From assembly GCF_003856975.1 (NCBI RefSeq), contig NZ_CP033107.1, positions 1,116,001 to 1,180,000 on the forward strand: a stretch of 64,000 nucleotides of DNA. The letters run 5' to 3'. The DNA is from Plantibacter sp. PA-3-X8. GTDB taxonomy: Bacteria; Actinomycetota; Actinomycetes; Actinomycetales; Microbacteriaceae. Numbering within the stretch: position 1 is the stretch's first letter; each line of letters opens with the position of its first letter. Below are positions 56,327-63,880 of the stretch, piece by piece. The translations under genes and the position numbers were made by a program. The notes under the pieces were generated by a model. It was not told the origin of the DNA and did no database searches. It saw nothing but the letters and a program-made list of their open reading frames with translations.

Positions 56327-57633
56327 GAACCGTCGACCTCATCGGGACCGCCGTCGCGAACACGTTCCGGTCCAAGACCCGGACCATCCTGACCATCCTG
56401 GCGATCTTCGTCGGAGCGTTCACGCTCACCCTGACGAACGGGCTCGGCACCGGCATCAACGCCTACATCGACGACACGGTGTCGAGCGTCGGCGCGTCCG
56501 ACACGATGACCGTCACCAAGACGGCCGACACCGGCGGCGGACTGGGTGCGGCGTCGAGCGGGCCGAAGGAGTACGACCCGGACGCGGTCGCCTCCACCGG
56601 TGCCGGTGCGCCGGGATCGACCGTCGTCGCTCTGACACCGACCGATCTCGACGAGCTCGGCGGGATCGACGGCGTCCTCGACGTGCAGGCCGTGAAGTCG
56701 ATCTCGACCGACTACATCGAGGCGGGCGGCGGCACGAAGTACGTCGTCGGTGTCGGTGGACTCATCTCGGGGCAGAGCGTCACCCTGCTGGACGGTGCAC
56801 AGCCCGACGACGACACCGACACGCTCCAGCTGGTGCTCCCCACGTCCTATGTGGAACCGCTCGGCTTCGGAAGCGACGCCGACGCGGTCGGGCAGACGGT
56901 CACGGTCGCGATCACTGACGCGCAGCGCACGCAGCACACCGTGGACGCGACCGTCGTCGGAGTCGCCGAGGAGAGCCTCGCCTCGCCCACCGGTGCATCG
57001 ATCGTGCCCAACGCCGCGCTCACCGACCTCCTCTACGAGACGCAGAACATCGGCGTCCCGTCCGACCAGGTCGAGCGGTACGCGCAGGCGTCCATCCGGT
57101 TCAGCGCGGACGCCACCGACGAGCAGGTCACGGCGTTGAAGGACCGACTGGCCGACGCGGGCTACACCGGCACGACCGTCGCGGACCAGCTCGGCACCAT
57201 CAAGACGGTGATCGACGGGATCGTCCTCGTCCTCAACGCCTTTGCGATCATCGCGCTCCTCGCGGCCAGCTTCGGGATCGTGAACACCCTCCTCATGTCC
57301 GTGCAGGAGCGCACCCGCGAGATCGGGCTGATGAAGGCCATGGGGATGGGGAGCGGCAAGGTCTTCGGGTTGTTCAGCCTGGAGGCCGCGTTCATCGGCT
57401 TCCTCGGCAGTGCGATCGGCGTCGGCATCGCGGTGCTCGCCGGCACCGGCATCAGTGCCGCGCTGTCGGGATCGCTCCTCGCCGACCTGCCGGGCCTCGA
57501 CCTCATCGCGTTCGACCCGGTGTCACTCGGGATGATCGTGCTGGTCGTCATGGTGATCGCGTTCCTCGCCGGCACGCTGCCCGCCGCCCGTGCCGCCAAG
57601 GCCGATCCGGTGGAGTCGCTCCGCTACGAGTGA
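56323..57633 (+). CDS. ABC transporter permease (FtsX/MacB fold)
   Basis: 436 residues. One N-terminal helix (TILAIFVGAFTLTLTNGL), a ~230-residue extracytoplasmic domain, and three C-terminal helices in an FtsX-type domain (SFGIVNTLLMSVQERTREIGLMKAMGMG is the conserved coupling loop). Works with the ATPase it overlaps. A two-component system lies divergently upstream, as is common for antibiotic- or envelope-stress-responsive exporters. Ends at a strong terminator. Confidence 0.92.
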   Translation: MRTVDLIGTAVANTFRSKTRTILTILAIFVGAFTLTLTNGLGTGINAYIDDTVSSVGASDTMTVTKTADTGGGLGAASSGPKEYDPDAVASTGAGAPGSTVVALTPTDLDELGGIDGVLDVQAVKSISTDYIEAGGGTKYVVGVGGLISGQSVTLLDGAQPDDDTDTLQLVLPTSYVEPLGFGSDADAVGQTVTVAITDAQRTQHTVDATVVGVAEESLASPTGASIVPNAALTDLLYETQNIGVPSDQVERYAQASIRFSADATDEQVTALKDRLADAGYTGTTVADQLGTIKTVIDGIVLVLNAFAIIALLAASFGIVNTLLMSVQERTREIGLMKAMGMGSGKVFGLFSLEAAFIGFLGSAIGVGIAVLAGTGISAALSGSLLADLPGLDLIAFDPVSLGMIVLVVMVIAFLAGTLPAARAAKADPVESLRYE

Positions 57634-57659
57634 GGTGCAGTGGTCGGGAATGCCGGGTG

Positions 57660-57699
57660 GCGGCTGTGGGGCGTGGCGGAAGCGACGCCCCACAGCCGC
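57660..57699 (+). terminator. Terminator after the ABC exporter operon
   Basis: Perfect 15-bp stem (57660-57674 with 57685-57699; GGCTGTGGGGCGT core) and 10-nt loop, 27 nt after the permease stop. The convergent monooxygenase gene ends 63 bp further on. Confidence 0.85.
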
Positions 57700-57762
57700 G
57701 CCGGCGCCAGGTTGAGGAGCAGCGCCGGCGCAGACGCTCAGGTCGCGTCTGCGGCGTCCACG

Positions 57763-59127
57763 TTACGACAAGCGGCCGTCCCGTCGTCGGAGGTTGAGGC
57801 TCCGCGCCCGCTTCTTCTCCGCTTCGCGCTTCGGGGTGGTGACGTGCTCGGGTCTGAGACCGATCCCGATGAACCTCGCCGCAAGCGGTCGGACGACGGG
57901 TCCGGCGAGCCGCATCAGCCGGATCACCGACCGCGGCGCGATGCGGTCGCCCGTGGTCGTGCGGGAGATCACCCGATGCCCCGCCCGCTGGATGCGCTGC
58001 ATGATCCTGACCGGTCGCTCGCGTCGACGTTGGACGGCTGCGAGGACCCCGGACGGTGCGTCCCCTGCGGCGAGGTGGCCGGCGATCGCGTTGGACAGGG
58101 CGACCGCATCCTGGATCGCGTAGTTGACCCCGACGCCGAACATCGGTGACATCGCGTGCGCGGCGTCGCCGATGGCGATGAAGCCCGGGCGGTGCCAGCG
58201 GTCGAGGCGGTTGAGCTGGACCGAGAGGAGCTTGACCTGGTCCCAGTCGGTCAGGGTGTCGACCACCTGACGCAGGACGGGCGCGGCATCGACGATCCGG
58301 CGGCGGAGCGCCGGCAGGCCCTCGGCTCGGAGCAGCTCCGCGCCGCCCTTCCGGATGACCATGCCGGACTGGTACCGGTCACCCCGGTCGATCGTGAGCA
58401 CCATGCCGCGCGGCGAGAGGTAGGCGAGGGTCGGGGGCGGCGGGTCGGCCGGCTTCGGCAGGCTGAACCACAGGACGTCGATCGGCACGCCGCTCTCGTC
58501 GGGGATGAGTCCGGCCGCGTCGCGGAGTGCCGAGGTGCGTCCGTCCGCCGCGACCGTGAGGGTGGCTCGGATCTCGATGTCGGTGGAAGTGCTGGTCGCT
58601 GGGTCGGTGTCGGTCGCTGGGGCGTCGGCGGTCGTCGTGGTCGCGCGCAGTCCACGCACCCGGCCCTGCTCCACGATCAGGCCGGCCGCCTCGGTGCGGA
58701 GGCGGAGCTCGAAGTTCGGCAGTGCGGCGGCCTCCTCGGCGAGGAAGTTCAGGAAGTCCCACTGCGGCGCGAGGACGAGGAAGCGGTCGGGTGCTGGCAG
58801 AGTGCGGAAGTCGACCATCGTCATCCGCAGGCCGTCGATCACGGCGTCCATCGCCTGCAACCGGTTGAGCGGCAGCCGCAGGAACCGCTCGCGCAGGCCG
58901 AGCTCGCCGAGCAAGGTGATGGTCGACGGGTGGATCGTGTCGCCGCGGAAGTCCCGGAAGAAGTCGGCGTGTTTCTCGAGCACGGTCACGCGGAGGCCGG
59001 ACCGGGCGAGGAGGTAGCCGAGCACCATGCCGGCCGGGCCGCCACCCGCGATGACGCAGTCGCGGTCGGGGGTGTGGTCGGCGGCGTGGTCGCCGTGATC
59101 GCTGTCGGTGGGGGTCGTCGGTTTCAT
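57763..59127 (-). CDS. FAD-dependent monooxygenase (PHBH/UbiH type)
   Basis: 454 residues. IAGGGPAGMVLGYLLARSG is the Rossmann GxGxxG, FRGDTIHPST a conserved early segment, and GFIAIGDAAHAMSPMFGVGVNYAIQDA the second FAD motif (GD box) of aromatic hydroxylases. A Thr/Asp/Ala-rich insert (near residues 165-185) and a basic C-terminal tail (KREAEKKRARSLNLRRRDGR) are unconserved. Substrate unknown. GGGAG precedes the ATG. Divergent from a lipoprotein. Confidence 0.88.
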   Translation of the reverse strand: MKPTTPTDSDHGDHAADHTPDRDCVIAGGGPAGMVLGYLLARSGLRVTVLEKHADFFRDFRGDTIHPSTITLLGELGLRERFLRLPLNRLQAMDAVIDGLRMTMVDFRTLPAPDRFLVLAPQWDFLNFLAEEAAALPNFELRLRTEAAGLIVEQGRVRGLRATTTTADAPATDTDPATSTSTDIEIRATLTVAADGRTSALRDAAGLIPDESGVPIDVLWFSLPKPADPPPPTLAYLSPRGMVLTIDRGDRYQSGMVIRKGGAELLRAEGLPALRRRIVDAAPVLRQVVDTLTDWDQVKLLSVQLNRLDRWHRPGFIAIGDAAHAMSPMFGVGVNYAIQDAVALSNAIAGHLAAGDAPSGVLAAVQRRRERPVRIMQRIQRAGHRVISRTTTGDRIAPRSVIRLMRLAGPVVRPLAARFIGIGLRPEHVTTPKREAEKKRARSLNLRRRDGRLS

Positions 59128-59172
59128 CGCACTGCTCCCGTCGGTCTCTTCCGGACACTACTCCGGAACCCA

Positions 59173-59178
59173 TATCGT
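59173..59178 (+). promoter_or_regulatory. -10 of the lipoprotein gene (leaderless)
   Basis: TATCGT ends 7 nt before ATG at 59186, with no ribosome site between; same geometry as other leaderless starts here. Confidence 0.35.
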
Positions 59179-59185
59179 CGACATC

Positions 59186-59782
59186 ATGCGTGTGTTGCAG
59201 CGGGCGGGACTGCCGCTTCTCGTGTCCGGAACGATCGTGCTCGCGCTGTCGGCGTGCACTGGTGGCGGTGGGCCCGGTGGCGACTCCGCCGGCAGTGCGT
59301 CGCCCGCTGCGTCGGTGCCGGCAAATTCCTCGAGCGGGGGCTCGGGAGACGGATCGTCCCTGCAGGTCGACTGCGCGGCGGTGGAGGCGGCCGTCGCGCC
59401 GTACATCGAGGGGCTCGTCGCGCGGGAGGACAACGGGGCGGACGAGTACGGGACCGTCTGTGGCTGGGAGGCGCCGGAGGGGACGATCGATGCGGCGGAC
59501 ATCCGCTCGGTGGAGATCGTCGTCTCGCCCGAGTCGAGCGAGGCGCTGTCGGCCGATGAGCTCGCCGCCGCCGGGCTCACGCCGATCCCGGATGCGACCA
59601 TCGAGGCTGCCGGAGGGACCGCTTACAGTGCGACGGTCGAGACCGGTGTCGCCGCGGTGATCGTCACGACGGTGGTGCTGCCGGAGACGGAGATATCCGT
59701 CACCGGTGGGCAGTGGGCGGGCCATCCGTCGCTCGACGGACCGGCCGCGGTCGAGGTCGTGAAGGCGCTCATAGGCCCGTGA
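59186..59782 (+). CDS. Secreted lipoprotein, unknown
   Basis: 198 residues. Lipobox ALSAC (Cys24), Gly/Ser/Pro tether to ~55, then a small domain with a cysteine pair (VDCAAVEA, TVCGWEAP). The Cys/Trp pattern resembles the halves of the lipoprotein at 48229-49215, so both may belong to one DUF3558-like group. Longer readings lack a signal-peptide start. Followed by the repeat array C. Confidence 0.75.
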   Translation: MRVLQRAGLPLLVSGTIVLALSACTGGGGPGGDSAGSASPAASVPANSSSGGSGDGSSLQVDCAAVEAAVAPYIEGLVAREDNGADEYGTVCGWEAPEGTIDAADIRSVEIVVSPESSEALSADELAAAGLTPIPDATIEAAGGTAYSATVETGVAAVIVTTVVLPETEISVTGGQWAGHPSLDGPAAVEVVKALIGP

Positions 59783-59799
59783 GTGGCCCGGGAGCTGCG

Positions 59800-60300
59800 G
59801 ACCCCCTCCGATCCCCGAGCAACCCTCGTCCGTCCCTGAGCAACCCTCGCCGGTCCCTGAGAACCCTCGCCCGTCCCTGGCCAACCCTCGCCGGTCCCTG
59901 AGCAACCCTCGCCGGTCCCTGAGCCTGTCGAAGGGTGCTCGCAGGCACTTCGACAAGCTCAGTGACCGGAAGAGGTGCACCCGTATTCACTCCGGTCTCC
60001 GAGCAACCCCCTCCGGTCCCTGAGCAACCCTCGCCGGTCCCTGAGCTTGTCGAAGGGCGCACGAGGAAGCGTCCAACACCAGCGACACCCATCCGGTCCC
60101 TGAGCCTGTCGAAGGGTGCTCGCAGGCACTTCGGCAAGCTCAGTGACCGGAAGAGGTGCACCCGTATTCACTCCGGTCTCCGAGCAACCCCCTCCGGTCC
60201 CTGAGCGACCCTCGCCGGTCCCTGAGCCTGTCGAAGTGCCTGCGGGTGAACCCCGCGAATGCGGTATGCCCCCTCCGGTCCCTGAGCCTGTCGAAGGGCC
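59800..60300. repeat. Array C upstream of DUF222 copy 2
   Basis: Two layers. First (59810-59920) come ~20-bp units of CCCTGAGCAACCCTCGCCGGT type, the complement-related form of the minisatellite at 28563-28660. Then a ~110-bp segment (about 59918-60028) is repeated almost exactly at 60101-60211, about 183 bp on; each carries one CCCTGAGCCTGTCGAAGGG and the opposite-strand CACTTCGACAAGCTCAGTGACCGG. No gene is credible in the ~590 bp from 59783 to 60369. Confidence 0.88.
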
Positions 60301-60369
60301 CACGAGCAACTTCCACAACCACTTCGACTCAGCATCTGGAATGTCAGTGGTCCGTGGTGGACTGAAGTC
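60298..60369 (+). promoter_or_regulatory. Conserved upstream region of DUF222 copy 2
   Basis: CACGAGCAACTTCCACA and CATCTGGAATGTCAGTGGTCC match the upstream region of copy 1 (28073-28142, other strand). TGGACT-N6-ATG is again found at the start codon. Confidence 0.5.
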
Positions 60370-61641
60370 ATGACCGAGACCACCACCTCCGCAGTTCGAG
60401 CTGGCGATGACTACGCCGCGCAGCTCGCGGAGTTCTCGGACCACTACGCGGACATCCAGCGGCGTCGCGCCAACCTGGACGCCGAGGAGGCCCGGCTCCT
60501 GGCGCGCTCCGCCGCCTACGCGGACGCCTTCGCAGACGTCACGGTCCCGGCGATCTTCCCGCCGGCGGAACGGCAGGCGCTCTCCCGCCGCTCCACCTGC
60601 GCAGCCCTCGCGATGGCGACCCGCACGCCCGAGCGGACCGTGCAGCGGGCGACGAACGACGCCGAACTGCTCGTGAACGAAGCGCCGGCTGTGCTTGCCT
60701 CGCTGGAGGCCGGTCGTATCTCGGCGCGGCATGCGCAGACCATCACGGACCAGCTCTGCGACGTCCCGACCGCAGGGCGAGCGGTGTTCCTCGCCGAGGT
60801 CCTGCCGGTCGCCGAACAATCCACCAATGCGTACCTCCGGAAGCGTGCCCGCGTTCTGCGCGAGCGCCTCCACCCGGAATCGATCACCGCACGCGCAACC
60901 CGTTCGGAGGCTGACCGTCGGGTCGAGTTCGAGCCCGCGGCGGACGGCATGGCGTGGGTGCACCTGTTCACGACGGCACCGATCGCGCAGGGCATCGTCG
61001 AGCGCGTCGAGGCGGCCGCGGCCGAGTCACGCAAGGCCGGCGACACCCGCACCTGCGCACAACTGCAAGCCGACGCCCTCGCGGCGCTCGCACTCACCGG
61101 CACAACCCCGGAAGACGTGATGTCCAGCCCAGTCCTGCCGCACCCCATCGAGGTGCAGGAGCACATCAAGCCGACCGTGCAGATCACCGTCCCGGCGCTC
61201 ACCATGGCCGGCGTCTCCGACGCACCCGGCATGCTCGATGGCTACGGCCCGATCGACCCGGAGACCGCCGCGCGTATCGCGGTCAACGCCCCCAGCTTCA
61301 CGCGGATCCTCGTCCAACCCGAGACCGGCGCGGTCTTGTCGGTCGGGCGGAATCGGTACCGGGTTCCGGCCGATCTGCAACGGGCGGTGCGGTTGCGGGA
61401 CGGCACCTGTCGGGCACCTGGGTGCGGGCGGCGCGCCAGGGCCTGCGACCTCGACCATTCGGTCGCGTGGGAGGACGGCGGGACCACAGATGTCGGGAAC
61501 CTCGCCTGCCTCTGCCGGCATCACCATCGCATGAAGCACCTCCCCGGATGGAACCTCGACCACGGGCCCGGCGGGGTCCTCGAGTGGACGACACCCGACG
61601 GCAAACACCATCGAACGAAACCGGACCCTGCCCCATTCTGA
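60370..61641 (+). CDS. DUF222 / HNH endonuclease protein (13E12-type), copy 2
   Basis: 423 residues, same length as copy 1 and about 90% identical by eye; the N-terminal ~150 residues hold most differences and the HNH part is nearly invariant. Zinc/catalytic residues in CRAPGCGRRARACDLDHSVAW and GNLACLCRHHHRMKH are intact. Orientation is opposite to copy 1, so the two form a long inverted repeat ~32 kb apart. Both copies have kept full reading frames, which argues they are functional. Role unknown. Confidence 0.93.
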   Translation: MTETTTSAVRAGDDYAAQLAEFSDHYADIQRRRANLDAEEARLLARSAAYADAFADVTVPAIFPPAERQALSRRSTCAALAMATRTPERTVQRATNDAELLVNEAPAVLASLEAGRISARHAQTITDQLCDVPTAGRAVFLAEVLPVAEQSTNAYLRKRARVLRERLHPESITARATRSEADRRVEFEPAADGMAWVHLFTTAPIAQGIVERVEAAAAESRKAGDTRTCAQLQADALAALALTGTTPEDVMSSPVLPHPIEVQEHIKPTVQITVPALTMAGVSDAPGMLDGYGPIDPETAARIAVNAPSFTRILVQPETGAVLSVGRNRYRVPADLQRAVRLRDGTCRAPGCGRRARACDLDHSVAWEDGGTTDVGNLACLCRHHHRMKHLPGWNLDHGPGGVLEWTTPDGKHHRTKPDPAPF

Positions 61642-61644
61642 CTC

Positions 61645-61890
61645 CCGCCGGTCCCTGAGCCTGTCGAAGGGTTCCTCGTGGGCACTTCGACAGGCTCAGT
61701 GACCGGGAGAGGTGTGCCCGGAACCGTTTCGGTCCCTGAGCTTGTCGAAGGGCACTCGGGTTGCGCTGCCTCAGTGACCGAGCAGAGGTGTGCCCGGAAC
61801 GTTCAGGCGTGCTCGTGGGCACTTCGACAGGCTCAGTGACCGGGAGAGGTGTGCCCGGAACCGGTTCGGTCCCTGAGCCTGTCGAAGGGC
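61645..61890. repeat. Array D downstream of DUF222 copy 2
   Basis: Units alternate CCCTGAGC(C/T)TGTCGAAGGG (about 61654, 61735, 61870) and CACTTCGACAGGCTCAGTGACCGG (about 61684, 61819), with GGGAGAGGTGTGCCCGGAAC between. This is the opposite-strand counterpart of array A, which follows copy 1. The 307-bp gap from 61642 to 61948 holds only these and the BLUF promoter. Confidence 0.88.
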
Positions 61891-61936
61891 AGGCAGCCCC
61901 GGCGTGCTTCCGGATCCACCTCCGCACCCCGCCGGG

Positions 61937-61942
61937 TAGGCT
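61937..61942 (+). promoter_or_regulatory. -10 of the BLUF gene (leaderless)
   Basis: TAGGCT, then 6 nt, then GTG at 61949. Supports GTG as the first codon and a leaderless mRNA. Confidence 0.5.
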
Positions 61943-61948
61943 CCAAAC

Positions 61949-62392
61949 GTGGGCACCGACGAAGACCAGATGCTGTCACTCGTGTACGCGAGCACGGCGA
62001 CACAGCCGTTCAGCGACGACGACCTCACCGCCTTGCTCGCCGTCTCCCGCGAGAACAACGCCCGCGCACAGCTCACCGGCATGCTCGTCCACCGTGACGG
62101 ACGGTTCCTCCAGGTCCTCGAGGGCCCCGAGGCCGCCGTCCGCGAGCTGATGGTCACCCTCGCGGCCGATCCGCGCCACGCCGGTATCCGCGTGATGTTC
62201 GAGGAGCCCATCCGCGAACGCCAGTTCGCCGCCTGGACCATGGGCTTCGAACGCGCCGACACCAGCTCCGCCGCACAGCTCGACGGCTACCGCGACACCT
62301 TCGACGACCTCGACCGCGACGACCCGACGGCCACCATGCGCGCCCTGCAGGAACTCGCCCGCTGGTTCCGCAGCCGCGCCACGCGGAGCTGA
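61949..62392 (+). CDS. BLUF-domain blue-light photoreceptor
   Basis: 147 residues, a single BLUF domain plus a ~45-residue helical cap. Flavin-site residues are all present with the same spacing as in AppA: Tyr13, Asn37, Gln55 (RFLQVLEG), Trp96 and Met98 (FAAWTMGF), i.e. intervals of 24, 42, 83 and 85. It should bind FAD and show the blue-light red-shift; with no output domain it must act through a partner. GTG start is set by the leaderless -10. No obvious partner gene adjoins. Confidence 0.93.
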   Translation: MGTDEDQMLSLVYASTATQPFSDDDLTALLAVSRENNARAQLTGMLVHRDGRFLQVLEGPEAAVRELMVTLAADPRHAGIRVMFEEPIRERQFAAWTMGFERADTSSAAQLDGYRDTFDDLDRDDPTATMRALQELARWFRSRATRS

Positions 62393-62423
62393 GCCGCACT
62401 CAAGCCCTCGCTCACACCCGCAG

Positions 62424-63137
62424 TCAGCCCGCGAGCTTGCCGATCGGGCTGTCGCCGAGGTTCGCGAGCAGCTCGGCGACATCACCGTAGACCGCGACCG
62501 CACCGGCGTCACGGAGCTCCTGTTCGCCGAACCCACCGCTGCGCACGCCGATGCACTCCACACCGGCTCGCGCGGCCGCCTCGATGTCCCAGACGGCATC
62601 GCCGACCATGACCGCTCGCGAGGCCGGCACGCCCGCACGATCGAGGGCGACCTCGACGATGTCGGGCTCCGGCTTGGCGGTCTCCACGTCACCGGACGAG
62701 GTCGCCGCGAAGATCGCGTCGTCGACGTCGAGCAGCTCCCGCAGGATCTCGAGCTCGTTCTCCGGAGCCGAGGTCGCCAGCACGACTGCGATCCCGCGGC
62801 CTGCCAACTCGCCGAGCAGCTCGCGCGCACCGCCGATCACCCGCAGCCGGGAGGTGTTCTGAAGGTAGTACTCGCTGTGCAACTCCTTCGCCCGCTCGCC
62901 GTACTGCTCGACCTCGTCGGACCCGTCGAGGAGCGATTCGAGCAGCTGACCGCCGTCTTTGCCGATCGAGCGATGGATCCGCCACGCGTCGACCGGCCTG
63001 CCGGCATCGGCGAACGCGCGATCCCAGTCGTCGACGTGCAGGTAGTTCGAGTCGACGAGCGTCCCGTCGATGTCGAAGAGCACCGCGATGCGGTCGTCGG
63101 AGTTCTCGGGGACGGTGGTGTCAGCTGGTTCGGACAT
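62424..63137 (-). CDS. HAD-superfamily phosphatase (beta-phosphoglucomutase/phosphoglycolate type)
   Basis: 237 residues from ATG at 63137. AVLFDIDGTLVDS is motif I with the nucleophile Asp, LATSAPENELEI motif II region, KPEPDIVEVAL motif III Lys, and VMVGDAVWDIEAA motif IV. The helical cap after motif I makes it a subclass I enzyme; substrate cannot be told. An ATG 12 bases upstream is possible. It is transcribed alone. Confidence 0.88.
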   Translation of the reverse strand: MSEPADTTVPENSDDRIAVLFDIDGTLVDSNYLHVDDWDRAFADAGRPVDAWRIHRSIGKDGGQLLESLLDGSDEVEQYGERAKELHSEYYLQNTSRLRVIGGARELLGELAGRGIAVVLATSAPENELEILRELLDVDDAIFAATSSGDVETAKPEPDIVEVALDRAGVPASRAVMVGDAVWDIEAAARAGVECIGVRSGGFGEQELRDAGAVAVYGDVAELLANLGDSPIGKLAG

Positions 63138-63226
63138 GCGTCCAGTCAAACCCGCGAGCCCGCGATTGTGAAGCGGTGGTCATTCTCCACAGAACGTGCG
63201 AGCCCGCGGACGCGGCAACGCCGCCG

Positions 63227-63781
63227 CTACTGGAACCGACTCGTGAGGATCACCGAGCTGGTCGCATCGTCGAGGAACACCTGCGTCGAGCGGCCGTCCT
63301 GTGAGAAGGCGTCGTCGAGAGCGGACGAACGCACGAGCGGTCCCGGCGGCAGTGCGTCGTCGAGTCCGGCGTCGAGGTCCGGGAGCTCCGCCTTCGCGTC
63401 CGAGCCCGCCTCACCGGGTGCGAGCGCACGCAGTTCCGCGTAGCCGATCTCGTCCAGGAGGACGACCGCATCGATCCAGTACGTGCTCGGGCCCGGAACC
63501 CGCTCGTCGCCCATGGTTCCCGACATCCAGGTCGCCGAAAGCGCGGTGGCGAGCTGCGGGAAGCGGTCGGTGAGCGGGCCGAGCTCGTGCCGGATCTCAC
63601 CGGTGCCCGAGCGGGTGGCGGAGTCCGATGCCGATGCGGATGCCGCCGTCGTCCGGTCCGGCGACGGTGACGACGCGCAGCCGGCGAGCAGACCGGCGAC
63701 CACGACGACCACCGTGGCCACGACGGTCGCGCGCGGCGCGAGACGGTGACGTCGATCGTGCATCCGAGCAGTCGTGTCCAT
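63227..63781 (-). CDS. Secreted lipoprotein, unknown
   Basis: 184 residues from ATG at 63781. Signal peptide after a basic lead, lipobox GLLAGC (Cys35), Ser/Thr/Ala tether, then a small soluble domain (LGPLTDRFPQLATALSATWMSGTMG, later TYWIDAVVLLDEIGYAEL) of no family I recognise. The start is supported by minus-strand TAGGCT-N6-ATG (plus 63788-63793). Confidence 0.78.
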   Translation of the reverse strand: MDTTARMHDRRHRLAPRATVVATVVVVVAGLLAGCASSPSPDRTTAASASASDSATRSGTGEIRHELGPLTDRFPQLATALSATWMSGTMGDERVPGPSTYWIDAVVLLDEIGYAELRALAPGEAGSDAKAELPDLDAGLDDALPPGPLVRSSALDDAFSQDGRSTQVFLDDATSSVILTSRFQ

Positions 63782-63787
63782 GCCAGC

Positions 63788-63793
63788 AGCCTA
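63788..63793 (-). promoter_or_regulatory. -10 of the lipoprotein gene (leaderless)
   Basis: On the minus strand TAGGCT is followed after 6 nt (GCTGGC) by the ATG at 63781. Same arrangement as mobA and the BLUF gene. Confidence 0.5.
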
Positions 63794-63880
63794 GAGGTCG
63801 TCGATCACTGTCCGTTCGGCCAGCCCGGGACTGTGCGGCAGGCGGGGGTGCCCGTAACGGCTTGCGCCGAGGCTGGAGCC

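Noticed and set aside
57698..57731. GCGCCGGCGC inverted repeats after the ABC terminator
   Set aside because: Short self-complementary G+C sequence expected by chance in this composition; the 15-bp stem just before it is the better terminator.
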